Made by a program: the position numbers and the translations under genes | The notes under the pieces: model-generated | What the model saw: the letters and a program-made list of their open reading frames with translations, nothing else | Databases searched by the model: none | What the model was told of the DNA's origin: nothing | Shown here: positions 22,775 through 32,976 of the stretch, one piece after another | Layout of the letters: every line of letters starts with the position of its first letter | Numbering within the stretch: position 1 is the first letter of the stretch | Assembly (NCBI RefSeq): GCF_024679095.1 | Contig: NC_066553.1 | Coordinates: 2,705,994 to 2,769,993 of the forward strand | From: Eriocheir sinensis | Taxonomy: Eukaryota; Arthropoda; Malacostraca; Decapoda; Varunidae | Direction of reading: 5' to 3' | Length of the DNA: 64,000 nucleotides

Positions 22775-23035
22775 CTTATAGGAGCGAGCCCAGGCTTCTT
22801 GTCCCAGGTCTGAGGGCCTTCTTTTTTTCACCCTTGTGGTACTCACCTCTTGGTGGTGCCAGACCACCACTTTGGGGGTGAACACAACCCCCGAATGACA
22901 CCCGCCCACTCACTGTTGGGTGGACCGGGCCACAAGTGTAAGGAGACTGCCCATCCGCCTCCACCACGCCTGGGAATCAAACCTGGAATTTCTTGGTTGT
23001 GAGCCGAGCATGCTAGCCACTGCAGAACAGAGCAC
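22775..23035 (-). mobile_element. tRNA-derived SINE (minus strand)
   Basis: On the minus strand the head reads GCAGTGGCTAGCATGCTCGG (A box) and CCAGGTTTGATTCCCAGGCG (B box), followed by a body of about 190 bases. The same architecture occurs at 28,300-28,556 and 37,885-38,145. Confidence 0.7.
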
Positions 23036-23287
23036 TGGATGTATGTATACGAGGGTGCGAGAGTGGACCGACAAGGCTTTACATATTACTGATGCCTTTT
23101 TATTGTATATGTAATGAACTAATCATAACGGTTTTCATATATGTAAGTTTTATGACTCGTATTCTTTGCCCAAAGGATAATTTTCTCTTCATATATTTTC
23201 CAAATTTATTTCTTGAGCATTATCTTTTTTCCTCTTTGATCAGTCATCCATCACAAAAGTTCCACACTTCATGCACCTCCTTTGTGT

Positions 23288-23862
23288 TTAACCCAGTAGC
23301 AGCGGGGATCATGTTTCTTAATGGTCCCTCTAAGCGAGAAAAATGAGAAAAAATCACCCCTCACACAAACCATTTCATAATATATATCAAAGCATTTCTG
23401 ATCAGATTAGGTATCATCTATTTTGGGGGGGGTTTAGATCATGGCACAAATTTGGCCCGTCGCTGCTATACGGTAAAGACACAAATTTGGCCTGTCACTG
23501 CTATACGGTAAAGACACAAATTTGGCCCGTCGCTGCTATACGGTAAAGACACAAATTTGGCCCGTCGCTGCTATACGGTAAAGACACAAATTTGGCCTGT
23601 CACTGCTATACGGTAAAGACACAAATTTGGCCCGTCGCTGCTATACGGTAAAGACACAAATTTGGCCTGTCACTGCTATACGGTAAAGACACAAATTTGG
23701 CCCGTCACTGCTATACGGTAAAGACACAAATTTGGCCTGTCACTGCTATACGGTAAAGACACAAATTTGGCCCGTCACTGCTATACGGTAAAGACACAAA
23801 TTTGGCCTGTCACTGCTATACGGTAAAGACACAAATTTGGCCCGTCGCTGCTACCGGGTTAA
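23288..23862 (-). mobile_element. piggyBac-like MITE with expanded 35-bp array
   Basis: Bounded by TTAA on both sides with inverted ends TTAACCCAGTAGCAGCG and CGCTGCTACCGGGTTAA. TTAA target duplication with CCC-starting ends is typical of piggyBac. The three other copies (39,566; 61,160; 63,431) are about 222-226 bases; this one is 575 because its 35-base unit, present twice in those copies, is here 12 times (ACAAATTTGG starts every 35 bases from 23,446 to 23,831). No transposase is encoded. Confidence 0.85.
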
Positions 23863-24228
23863 CAATCATCCTCTCACTGCTAAGGGCAGGTGGGAATGCC
23901 TTGAAGGGCTGGGAAGAGTTCAGGTTTGTTAAGCACACAAACACTCGGAAAACTCTCATTTGTGCACACGTAGAGGAAGTCAGGAGTAGGAAGGGAAGGA
24001 TAAAGAAGAGGAGTAGAAATAGAAGCCTAATACCAGTAAATAGTCTCCATCTGTCAACCACAATCAAATAGAGGATCGAGGTGAGAGACATTTACTTTTT
24101 TCTTTTAGTTTATTATAGAATGGATTGAGTGTGCTTTCATAGACTGTTTGTGAATGATACTAATATAGGCTGCCATTTGTGCATAGAGGGATGGAGCCGG
24201 TCATTGATAGCAGCTGTAGAGTGTGTGT

Positions 24229-24236
24229 CTGTGTGT

Positions 24237-24288
<52 letters not shown>

Positions 24289-24290
24289 AG
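24229..24290. repeat. (GT)n microsatellite
   Basis: GT run of about 60 bases in the EcKL-Harbinger intergenic region. Confidence 0.95.
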
Positions 24291-24495
24291 CTTATTTTAA
24301 TTTTTCCAGAGGCTGAGCAAAGTCTTACAGCCACCCATTGAAAAATATATATAGGCAGGACATTATTTGGTGCTGGTTCTTGGTGGTATGTACAGCCCGT
24401 CTTCATCTGTGTCTCGACTTGCCTGCCCGAAAGCCCTAACAATTGCCCCCTCGATGTTTGTCATGTTTATATTCTCTTGTATCTGTGTTTGTCTG

Positions 24496-24498
<3 letters not shown>

Positions 24499-24589
<91 letters not shown>

Positions 24590-24750
24590 CCCCCCCCACC
24601 CCACCCCACCCTAATTAAACATACACAAATTAGTCGCTGCAAAACCTTTCCCAGAATTATAACTCAACAAAATCATATTATTTATTTATTTTGCATTTTT
24701 TTTTATTTATTTTTTTTTTATTTTATTTTTTTTTTATTATTATAGCAAGG
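24499..24750. repeat. (CT)n, C-rich and T-rich tracts
   Basis: Perfect (CT)n at 24,499-24,584, (C)n(A) patch at 24,588-24,612, then T-rich (TTTA) sequence to 24,743. Confidence 0.95.
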
Positions 24751-24989
24751 GGGGAAGAGAGGAAGGGGTTACAGGGTATACATAAACAAATAGCTAAGCA
24801 GTATGTAAATTAATTCACTTGGTAAATAAACAAGTAAGAGAATATATATATATAAAATAAAGTCCCGATGAATTATTAAAAGAAGATAGAGAGAGACGCA
24901 GGAGTCGTTTTAATTGCAAAGATATCTTGACACCTTATAGCTCCCGAGACTCATCCTCTGAACAGGAGCTGAATGAAGAACAAAAATAC

Positions 24990-25400
24990 TACTTAAATAC
25001 TAAACAGTGTAAACTCTTCCCAGCGTAGAGCATAAGAAGACTCGGTACCGCATCATGTAGCTCTAAACTTTGACAACTTGAATGGGTCTAAACTCTTCCC
25101 ATTGTAGAGCATCAAGGAGACTGTACCTGTAGACTCTAGCTCTAAACTTTGACAATTTGAATCAGCGTAAACTCTTCCCAGCGTAGAGCATCAAGGAGAC
25201 TGTACCTCATCGTGTAACTCTAAACCCTGACGACTTGAATGTGTCTAAACTCTTCCCATCGTAGATCATCAAGAAGACTCAGTACCGCATCATGTAGCTC
25301 TAAACACTGACAACTTGAATCAGCGTAAACTCTTCCCAGCATAGAGCATAAAGAAAACTACCCCATTGTGTGGCTCTAAACTTTGACCAACCTCTGTGGG
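24990..25400. repeat. Tandem array, units of about 60-90 bp, 5-6 copies
   Basis: Units share TAAACTCTTCCCAGCGTAGA, GCATCAAGGAGACTGTACC, TAGCTCTAAACTTTGACAA and CTTGAAT; two subtypes (AATGGGTC/AATGTGTC and AATCAGCG) alternate. The preceding segment 24,880-24,970 contains the minus-strand motif GAGGATGAGTCTCGGGAGCT followed by CAATTAAAACGACTCC, which could be the 3' end of a retroelement; not identified. Confidence 0.8.
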
Positions 25401-25954
25401 CGGAGAATACGTCGAGCTTAAAGAGGAGAGTTAGGAAGTAGGCCGAGAGGGCAGCATTGGTACTCTCTAGGCGGCTAGCACTAGTAAGCGATTATGACGG
25501 GCTTGTGTAGGCACCTGGGGTTAGCTGGACGAGGGTAACTGTTCTGACCTAGATACCACAGTTGACCTTGCTTCTCAGGGTAAGGGATTCTTGTAGCTAG
25601 AAGACACTTGAAGGCTACAGTGCTTGAAGTGACACAGTTTACCACTTATAAAATTTACCTACACTTTTTGTCATCATTCTCTCAACACACACACTTTGAC
25701 TCTGTTTTATGACATCCTATTAAGCACTTGAATTTAACAGCCTCTTCTTCTTCTTAGTTTAGCATTCTTCTTTTCCCTTATGAGGTTGGATGGGTTGATG
25801 AGAAATTTAATAGCCCTGATCATTTTCCGTGTGTGTCTTCTGAGTATTGTGTATCGTTAAACTGTTTTTATTTTGCCGTGAGAATAATTCTAAGGCATGT
25901 AACACAATGAAGGAGTTATGTGCATGTGTTCAAGTCTGGGAGATACTGTTGCGT

Positions 25955-26330
25955 TTAGGTAAAGAGCTGTCTCATGTCAAAATTGTTTACCATGCAATAC
26001 ATACCCTCTGTTTTGTTAAGGTAATGAACTGTCTTTTCAGAACCATAAACTATTTTTCATGATACTACATATATACCTGTTCTGTTTTGTTTAGGTAAGG
26101 AGCTGTCTAATGTCAAAATCATATACTTCACAAATCACACATACCCTCTTTCTGTTTTGTCAAGGTAAGAGCTGTCTAATGTCAAAATTGTATACACTAA
26201 ATGATAATACACATCCTCTTTCTGTTTTGTCAAGGTAAGGAGCTGTCTAATGTCAAAATCATGTTCTATATTTCACAATTCATTCATACCCTCTCTGTTT
26301 TGCTAAAGTAAGGAGCTCTCTAATGCCAAA
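25955..26330 (+). repeat. Tandem array of about 70-bp units carrying splice-donor-like words
   Basis: About five to six degenerate units, each with AAGGTAAGGAGCTGTCTAAT, GTCAAAAT and TACCCTCTTTCTGTTTTGT. Four units keep GGTAA, the consensus core of a 5' splice site, at the same unit position. Confidence 0.8.
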
Positions 26331-26580
26331 AAACATATAGGCCTACTGTTATTTATTTTCTTTCTCCTTTATTTCTTCATTATTGTGTTCTTGTTTTATT
26401 CTTATTGTTCTTTTCTGTTGTTCTTGTTCTTATTCATGTTTGCTAAAGTAAGGAGCTCTCTAATGCCGAAAAACATATAGGCCTACTGTTATTTATTTTC
26501 TTTCTCCTTTATTTCTTCATTATTGTGTTCTTGTTTTATTCTTATTGTTCTTTTCTGTTGTTCTTGTTCTTATTCATGTT
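26301..26580. repeat. Direct tandem duplication, 140-bp unit
   Basis: Two nearly identical 140-base copies start with TGCTAAAGTAAGGAGCTCTC at 26,301 and 26,441, with one A/G difference seen early in the copies. A recent duplication next to the older array. Confidence 0.93.
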
Positions 26581-26929
26581 CTTGTTCACTGTACTTCACG
26601 ATGCATAATAAACTGTGTCGCCCCTAGCTAGTAAGGGGTCGCTTCACCTCTCCTCCCTGGCAAGGCTTGGCTGTGGTGGTGAGCAGAGGCCCAAGCGGAT
26701 TGTGATGTGACGGAACTAATGACCAAAACTAGCTCTTAAGACGATGAATGATTATAATGAATTCAAGGTATTACTAATAAGTCATTGATGTTAAATAATA
26801 AAAAGTCTGTTTGAATTTGAGGGAGTTTCAAATGCTATTGCCACTAGTTTTAATTAATATAGCCACCAAAAGGCTTTTATTATTATTATTATTATTTCTT
26901 TTGTCATTGTTATTTTGAATAGTGTTAAT

Positions 26930-27073
26930 AGCAGTAGTAGTAGTAGTAGTAATAGTAGTAGTAGTAGTAGTATATAGTAGTAGTAGTAGTATTGTAGTAG
27001 TAGTAGTAACAGTAGTAGTAGTAGTAGTAGTAGTAGTATATAGTAGTAGTAGTCGTATTGTAGTAGTAATAGC

Positions 27074-27107
<34 letters not shown>

Positions 27108-27182
27108 ACAGTAGTAGTAGTAGTAGTAGTAACAGTAGTAGTAGTAGTAGAAGAAATAATAGTAGTAGTAGTGGTATATATT
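26930..27182. repeat. (TAG)n array with periodic interruptions
   Basis: TAG triplets interrupted by TATATAG, TAACAG and TATTG at repeated spacing; a block of about 55-60 bases containing ATATAGTAGTAGTAGT is duplicated. Confidence 0.95.
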
Positions 27183-27223
27183 CATAGTAGCATCACCATT
27201 ACCAAGCACCTCTGTAAAGTGTA

Positions 27224-27310
27224 TTGGTTAGGCTGGCCGGCTCGGTGAAGGTCACGGGTTCAAGCACCCCGTCAGGCCAAGGCAGGCTGATCCCGTCACG
27301 AGCCTGTCAT
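27224..27310 (+). mobile_element. tRNA-like/SINE-like segment interrupted by Harbinger
   Basis: GGTCACGGGTTCAAGCACCC is B-box-like and is followed by GTCAGGCCAAGGC, resembling the SINE at 12,050. No clear A box was found upstream. The Harbinger element begins right after it, so the target may have been a SINE-like sequence that resumes at 32,977. Confidence 0.4.
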
Positions 27311-27554
27311 GGGGGGCGGATTCTGAGAAGGGCCGTAAGTTAAGGCCCGCGCGCTGCCTTAACTTCACTAAGGCGCCGTTGGCTACGGCCGCGCTACGGC
27401 GCCGTATCTCTGCATTCTTTTCCCATACTCAAAACTTTTTAAGGCCGCCGTAACGGGGCCTTAGGGCGCGCGCCGCTCCAAGGCGGCCGCGTCTCAGTGG
27501 CCAATCAGGGGCAAGTTCTAGTCGGCAAATAGGAAGCGTCGACCAATCGCGGGA

Positions 27555-27560
27555 TATAAA
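27555..27560 (+). promoter_or_regulatory. TATA box of the Harbinger Myb-like gene
   Basis: TATAAA in GGGATATAAACAC lies 80 bases upstream of the ATG at 27,640, inside the G+C-rich left end of the element. Spacing suits a short 5' UTR starting near 27,585. Confidence 0.6.
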
Positions 27561-27639
27561 CACTAATCAGCTGTTGTGCGAACGTGACCCGCCGCACCCA
27601 ACCTCAGTCTCTCTCACGAGTCACGGGTCACGGACGATA

Positions 27640-29956
27640 ATGGAACCTCTCTCCTCACCCCCTACCAAGAAAAGGAGGCCGAACTTTTCGGAAGAGGAGC
27701 TCTTAATGCTGTTAGCAGAGGTCTCCAAAAGGAAGGCACTGTTACTTGGGCCCCTTACAAACAGTGTAACGTTAAGATCAAAGGACCGAGCGTGGGAGAC
27801 CGTTGCAGTAGCAGTAGGTGGCGTGGGGAGGGTTAAGAGAGAGAAGGGTGAGGTGAGAAAGAAGTTCAAGGACTTCAGGTCTGAGGTGAAGAAGAAGGCA
27901 GCCAAGATCAACAAGGAGAGGAAAAAAACAGGTAAGACACCTAATTGTGATATCTTTACAGCAGTAGCAATGGTTTTATTTACAAAGCATGGCAAACTAA
28001 CAGATGTGTAGGCTCGATGCATTACTCTGCTGTAATTAGCATGCTTAAACTGCTAAGGGAACATGCATTTTGTGGGGTGGAGTGGAGAGTGGGGGTACTT
28101 GGATGGGCAGAGGAAAAATGGAGGGCACCATATTTACCTTACTGCTATTTGTTAATTGGTATTATTATCACAGAGGTCAGAATGATTTTGGAGTAGAAAC
28201 TACTTTTTTCTGATAGATTTCAAGGTGCTTATTATAAATTGGCATTTTTTCCATTGCCAAAAAAAAATCCCCCCCCCCATTGCTTTAGGTTACCTAGTTA
28301 AAGTGGGGTGCATATGCAGTGGCTGTGCGTGGCTGTGGCGCTCATGTCTGTCCCATTAGCCCTTTGAGCCTGTGGTGGGTAAGAACTCGCTACCCCGGGA
28401 CACAGGGCTGGAATGGCATCCGGGATTTCCACAGTTTATCTTCCCCCGGTTTCCCCAGCTACCCATTTATCAACCAACCCGATAGGGATGGATGAACAGG
28501 TGGGTGGGTCAGCCTGCAAATTTGTAGCCAGGCGTGCTGACCACTGCACCACAGAGGGTTAGGTTAGGTTATTTTAGTTTTGGTTAGGTTAGGGGAGTCG
28601 GGATCATTTTCTTCATCGAAAAAATAAAAATAAACTTTGCCTTCTCCCGTAATTATGGTTGTTAGGTTAGGTTTGGTTAGATAGGGAGTGGGGGCAAAAA
28701 TATAAAACATTGTGATGGAAAAAATGTCAAATTTATAATAAGCACATTAAAATTTATCAGGAAAAAATATTCAACCCCAAAATCCTATTCTGACCACTGC
28801 GATAAATTTACCTCCCCTCCCCCTACCCCCTCCCCTTTATTGCTTACAGTATCTCACCCCATACTAGTCACTTCTGCTCTTCCTCCCATACTCTAATTTA
28901 CCTCTTCAAAATTATTCTTCAACACCTCCCTTATCTCTTCATTTTAACTATATTTCACAAAAGCTAACTGATATATGAGTAAATATTTACCTAGAAAGGA
29001 GAAAGCTTAATTTATTGTTTACCGTTGATGAGTTTTCAGGCCCCGGCAATATTAGCTTGAACTCTTTAATTTACCTGCCACTGATAGTCTGTATTGGAGG
29101 AGTTGTTTAAAGTGCAATGGCACATGTGATAAATTCTTCCAATGTTTAATAAAGTTATTTCATCCTTGAAGGTGGTGGCTCACTGGATGTTAATGACCAG
29201 TTGAAAGCCAGCGAAGAGGCGATGTGGTCTCTCCTTGAGCTTGAGGCCATCGATGGACTCGCTAATATTGAGGATAGCGAAGAATTGTCATCAATGGGTA
29301 AGTGTGAACAAACTATACAGATATTTTACTTTCTTCCTTCAGTTAAAAAAGGCATACACAATAAACCCTATCAGTGGCTTTTCTCAGCTACTTCCCCTAT
29401 TTGGGGATTAATTGAATTGCAACACCAATTTGTTGTGCCAGACAACTAAGGTCATATGGTACTATGGTCAAGGGGAATTAATATGATCAGTTAATTAGGG
29501 TGGTTTGGTGGGGGATAGGCATCGGCTGAGGGTGTGAATGCTAAAGTAGGTGGAGGGTGTTTGTCTTTTGTAATCGTGCAACAAAGGTCTCCCAGCATCT
29601 GTTTTTTATGGTAGGGGTTAAACCAGGGGGATACTGATGATTTGACTGTTTGAAGTTTATTGGTGGTAAGGCTTGTCTAGAAGGACTGCCACTTATTCAA
29701 TAAAAAGGAATTAGTCTGTAGCTTGGACATGAGAGTAACGGGTACGAATGGATGGGGACAGTGTAGCTGCACATGCCAGAGAGTCGGCTTGTTCATTGCC
29801 AGGGATGCCGACATGGCTTGGTACCCAGCAGAAGTAGACTGATTTCTATCGGGTTGCTAGGCGGAAAAGCCAGTCTAGGATTTCGTGAACTATGGGGTGT
29901 GTGCAAGTGGTTGATTGTAAGAGGAAAAGGGAGTTCGTTATATCGAGCTTGCACTG

Positions 29957-30050
<94 letters not shown>

Positions 30051-30062
30051 TATATATATATA

Positions 30063-30096
<34 letters not shown>

Positions 30097-30615
30097 ATAT
30101 TTTTTTGTACATTTTTTCTTATTTTTTTTTTTTTTTTTGTTACAGCTTCAGCAACCATTGAGAATGAAGAGCCAGCACCTCCCAGAACAACTAGTGTGGC
30201 AGCATGTAAACCTCCGACGCCTCATCCCCTCGCAGGAACCTCCCCCAAGAGGGTGGCCATGGCTGAGTTGTATCCAGTATCTAGGGATGCAAACATATTC
30301 CTGGAGCCTGCTACTGGTCCTTCAGCCATCCAAGAAGTGACAGTTACATCTGTGTCCCAAGACACAAATCATGTTCCTAATGAACATGATTACCACAGGG
30401 AGGAGCCGAACTCTTCAAACAGCACTCCGAGACGAGGCCAGTCCGGTAGCCGTGGATCAACCCGTGGCCATGAGGAGACGACAAGCCTCCAAAGAGTTAT
30501 TAATGTTCAAAATAATACACAAGAGATGCTAGATAGACACCTTACAAGAATAGGTGACAACCTTACCAGAATAGGTGACCTACTAGAAAAAATAGTTCAA
30601 GGCTTGACAGGCTAG
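27640..30615 (+). CDS. Harbinger Myb/SANT-like DNA-binding protein, 3 exons
   Basis: Exons 27,640-27,931; 29,172-29,297; 30,146-30,615, both introns in phase 1 with GTAAG donors and AG acceptors, give 295 residues. Residues about 14-92 form a Myb/SANT-like (trihelix-type) DNA-binding domain, [17 protein letters not shown] to [15 protein letters not shown], with the usual Trp in [14 protein letters not shown] at 10-13 and the basic stretch at about 80-97 are candidate nuclear localisation signals. An acidic linker and a Ser/Pro-rich middle follow; the C-terminus (about 255-295) is a predicted amphipathic or coiled-coil segment ([19 protein letters not shown]). In Harbinger elements such proteins bind subterminal sites and carry the transposase into the nucleus; this role is from the family. 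The start was chosen as the first in-frame ATG after the TATA box. A related domesticated family is NAIF1. Confidence 0.85.
28300..28556 (-). mobile_element. tRNA-derived SINE in intron 1 of the Myb-like gene
   Basis: On the minus strand: CTCTGTGGTGCAGTGGTCAG (A-box head) and a conserved tail running to TGTCCCGGGGTAGCGAGTTC and CACAGCCACGCACAGCC. The tail matches the fragment at 51,866-51,960. A GGTTAGGTTA run follows at 28,557. Confidence 0.7.
29460..29950 (-). pseudogene. LINE (jockey/I-type) RNase H relic in intron 2 of the Myb-like gene
   Basis: Minus-strand translation gives [12 protein letters not shown], a stop, then [20 protein letters not shown] and DSLACAAT, the hallmark [12 protein letters not shown] motif of the RNase H domain in arthropod non-LTR retrotransposons. 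Further on, WQSF, a stop, [18 protein letters not shown] matches the domain that follows RNase H. The frame is interrupted by several stops and 5'-truncated at the (TA)n tract, so it is a dead fragment. It is nested inside the Harbinger element and therefore inserted later. Confidence 0.85.
29960..30095. repeat. (TA)n microsatellite
   Basis: (TA)n of about 130 bases with TTT interruptions, preceded by (GT)5, just upstream of the poly(T) acceptor tract of exon 3. Confidence 0.95.
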
Positions 30616-30754
30616 AAACTGCTATCCTGGGGCACAGATATTACCTTTATTACCTTTCTTATTAAAGTCAGTAGCTATTTTAGATCCTAAAAGTGCAATA
30701 TATAGTCACACAATGCTGTGATAAGGCAGTGACAGCGTGGATGCAGGACTTATC

Positions 30755-30785
30755 TCCGTCCCACTGCACCACAGAGGCGCTGCTC
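30755..30785 (-). mobile_element. SINE head fragment
   Basis: CCACTGCACCACAGAGGC is the reverse complement of the SINE head seen at 28,540-28,556. The fragment is too short for more. Confidence 0.4.
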
Positions 30786-30818
30786 TACTGTGATAAGAGT
30801 AAATATATTTATGATACA

Positions 30819-30824
30819 AATAAA
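30819..30824 (+). terminator. Poly(A) signal of the Myb-like gene
   Basis: AATAAA 204 bases after the stop codon at 30,615, the first clear signal downstream. Confidence 0.45.
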
Positions 30825-31125
30825 TGTGATATATATAAAAGCTTCTAGTTCAAATGCTATAGTTGAAAGTTTATTTTTTTGTTACTCTACGGGTAATTAT
30901 TTTGAGGGAAGAGAGAAATAAATATTTAAAAAAATCTGTATATTTAGCATTAAAATGTAAGTAACAAAATATCAAAAGTGTTCAGGATCTGTTATTAAAT
31001 GAGATCATATTTATGTCACCTGCTATGTAACATAAAAGTACAAATAGAATTACCTCTTCAAATGAGATATTTATTTCAACTACTATATGCACCATAATAT
31101 CACTTAGTCACTGAACTGTCTACAT

Positions 31126-32160
31126 TTAGGTGAAAAAGCCCTCAACTATTTCCCTCCTCACATCTTGCCCTGTGGGGTTGTGATCACCATGTATGATGTC
31201 ATTGTCATTATTCATACCATCATCATTCCCAACTGGTGCGATCATTGGAATTCTTCTTCTTATGCACCTATTGTGGAGCCACATGCACGTAGCAGCTATT
31301 TTAGCACACTTCTTGGGGTCGTACTGCAGCGATCCACCTGAGCAGTGAAGGCAGCGGCGAGACTTCAGGACACCAAAGGTTTGTTCAATGATGACCCTTG
31401 TAGTTTTGTGGCTCCTGTTGTACTGCCGCTCACCTTCAGTCATGGGGTCATGGAAGGGTGTCAGCAGGTATGGTTCAAGAGGATATCCACAGTCTCCTAA
31501 CAGATGAAAATCTCTGAAGGTCCCAGCCTCAAATCTGTCTCTTAAAGGGCAATTTCTCCAAATGAAGGCATCATTTGTGGCACCAGGATACTTGACACTG
31601 AAGCTGGTAATCAGCATCTCAGCATTGCAAATGACTTGCACATTCAGAGAATGGAAACTCTTTCTATTTACATAAATATGTTCATTTTCAATAGGTGCCT
31701 TAATAGGTATGTGCGTGCAATCTATGGCACCAATTACTCTGGGGAAACCACCTATAAAACTAAATGCGGCTGCTGTTCTGTTCACATCATAGATATTGGT
31801 TGGCATTTTAATTTCCATTTTAGCCTTCTCATATAGGATGTTGGTCACACTAGAAATTATTCGACTCACACTTGGTTGAGTGAGTCCTGTGGTATCAGCG
31901 ATAACATTTTGAAAAGTGCCACTTGCAAGAAAACGCAGAGTTACAAGCACCTGCGTGTGAGTGGGTATAGCATGAGCCCGTTTTGTTGCCCGTGATAACA
32001 GTGGAGACAGCTCGTCGCAGAGTCTGAGAATCTCATGCCGAGGCATCCTATAGTGCCTCAGAAGGTGCTCGTCGCTCACTTGAAGAGGGTCAAGTGGATC
32101 TCTGTATCTCCTCTCACGCCTCAGATTTCGTTCAAAGAGATGTGCTGCCAGAAGTTCCAT
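31126..32160 (-). CDS. HARBI1-like Harbinger transposase (DDE nuclease)
   Basis: Single open frame of 344 residues, essentially full length for this family (about 350). The N-terminal half has a helix-turn-helix-like segment with TGLTQPSVSRIISSV (91-105). The DDE_4-type catalytic core contains VIGAIDCTHIPI (D147), YPGATNDAFIW, LLGDCGYPL (D223) and RVIIEQTFGVLKSRR (E259), so all three acidic residues are present. It catalyses cut-and-paste excision and insertion of the element, acting with the Myb-like partner. No stop or frameshift is present. The ATG at 32,160 is preceded by an in-frame stop (TAG), so it is the earliest start without an upstream exon. The neighbouring gene is convergent, with 510 bases between the stop codons. 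An AATAAA on the minus strand lies near 31,070. The domesticated vertebrate HARBI1 is the closest named relative, but terminal inverted repeats show this is a transposon gene. Confidence 0.92.
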   Translation of the reverse strand: MELLAAHLFERNLRRERRYRDPLDPLQVSDEHLLRHYRMPRHEILRLCDELSPLLSRATKRAHAIPTHTQVLVTLRFLASGTFQNVIADTTGLTQPSVSRIISSVTNILYEKAKMEIKMPTNIYDVNRTAAAFSFIGGFPRVIGAIDCTHIPIKAPIENEHIYVNRKSFHSLNVQVICNAEMLITSFSVKYPGATNDAFIWRNCPLRDRFEAGTFRDFHLLGDCGYPLEPYLLTPFHDPMTEGERQYNRSHKTTRVIIEQTFGVLKSRRCLHCSGGSLQYDPKKCAKIAATCMWLHNRCIRRRIPMIAPVGNDDGMNNDNDIIHGDHNPTGQDVRREIVEGFFT

Positions 32161-32976
32161 GGCTGTGGAGTAGACACAGAATCAGTCACCGGTCAGCGCA
32201 CCACTGGAAAGGTGAAATAAAACCACCTGATAATGGATAACATAAACACGTGCATTTCTTTCGACAGGAGTAACAATTACAGATATATTTTATTAAACGA
32301 CTAATTAGGGGGGGGTTGAGGGGCGCGCAGCCCTCCGATAGGTTGGGGGATCGAGGTGTGGCAAAGCCCCCCCTGACAGGTTGCTGTCACTCATATGGCT
32401 TTCCCCCCCCAAAGAAAAAAAAACATTTCCCCCCCAAACTTGTAGGCTTTAGGAAGGGAAATATGAGGAAAATGGTGTGGTGCGCATAAACTGCATATTT
32501 ACCCAATCTTCAATTGTGATGGTGTCCATAAAGTATTAGTGCATAGGAACATGGCAACATACCTATCTACTAGTTCCTTACAACTCCACAAAAAAAATGG
32601 CATTATTGCAAGAGGCAGTGGGAAGCCCCCTTACAAGTTTTCACCAAACTTCCTAGTTACTGTATTACTAAACATCTTACTGGTAGTTCATTCACTTCTT
32701 ACAACTGTATAACTAGTATAACTACGTAAAACATCGTTTATATGCATTTCATACCTGTATGAAAGCTGTATGTTCCACTTGTAGCAGCGAAGGCGTGCAG
32801 GGAGAGGCGGCCGTAACTCACTTAGGGCTGCCCACACCCGCCTTAACCTGCGGCGCCGTAACTCTCCTCAAAATGGCCGCGCCAGTGTTTTGAGTATACC
32901 AGCGGAAACGCTACGGCCGGACTTACGGCGCCTTAAGCAGATACGGCGCCGTAACTTCGTTTCAGAATCCGCCCCC

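Larger units (their letters stand above)
27312..32976. mobile_element. Complete PIF/Harbinger DNA transposon, 5.7 kb
   Basis: The ends carry the inverted repeat GGGGGCGGATTCTGA (left) and TCAGAATCCGCCCCC (right). Inside both ends lie G+C-rich subterminal segments sharing the palindrome TACGGCGCCGTA (27,395-27,406 and 32,942-32,953), TACGGCC and TACTCAAAAC; these are candidate protein-binding sites. The target duplication is uncertain: TGG on the left against CTGG on the right, one base off. The element encodes a Myb-like protein (+) and a DDE nuclease (-), both without inactivating mutations, in the convergent arrangement common in this superfamily. Non-coding parts hold an older SINE and a LINE relic plus (TA)n, so the element has aged or grew by insertion, yet its coding exons are preserved. 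Confidence 0.88.

Noticed and set aside
23446..23865. Direct 35-bp repeats resembling a CRISPR array
   Set aside because: There are no unique spacers: the whole 35-base unit repeats head to tail inside a MITE in a eukaryotic genome.
26922..27209. Poly-Val and poly-Tyr frames
   Set aside because: Translation of (TAG)n on both strands.
29773..30615. 280-codon frame overlapping the third Myb-like exon
   Set aside because: The upstream part is antisense LINE and (TA)n sequence in the intron; only 30,146-30,615 is exon.
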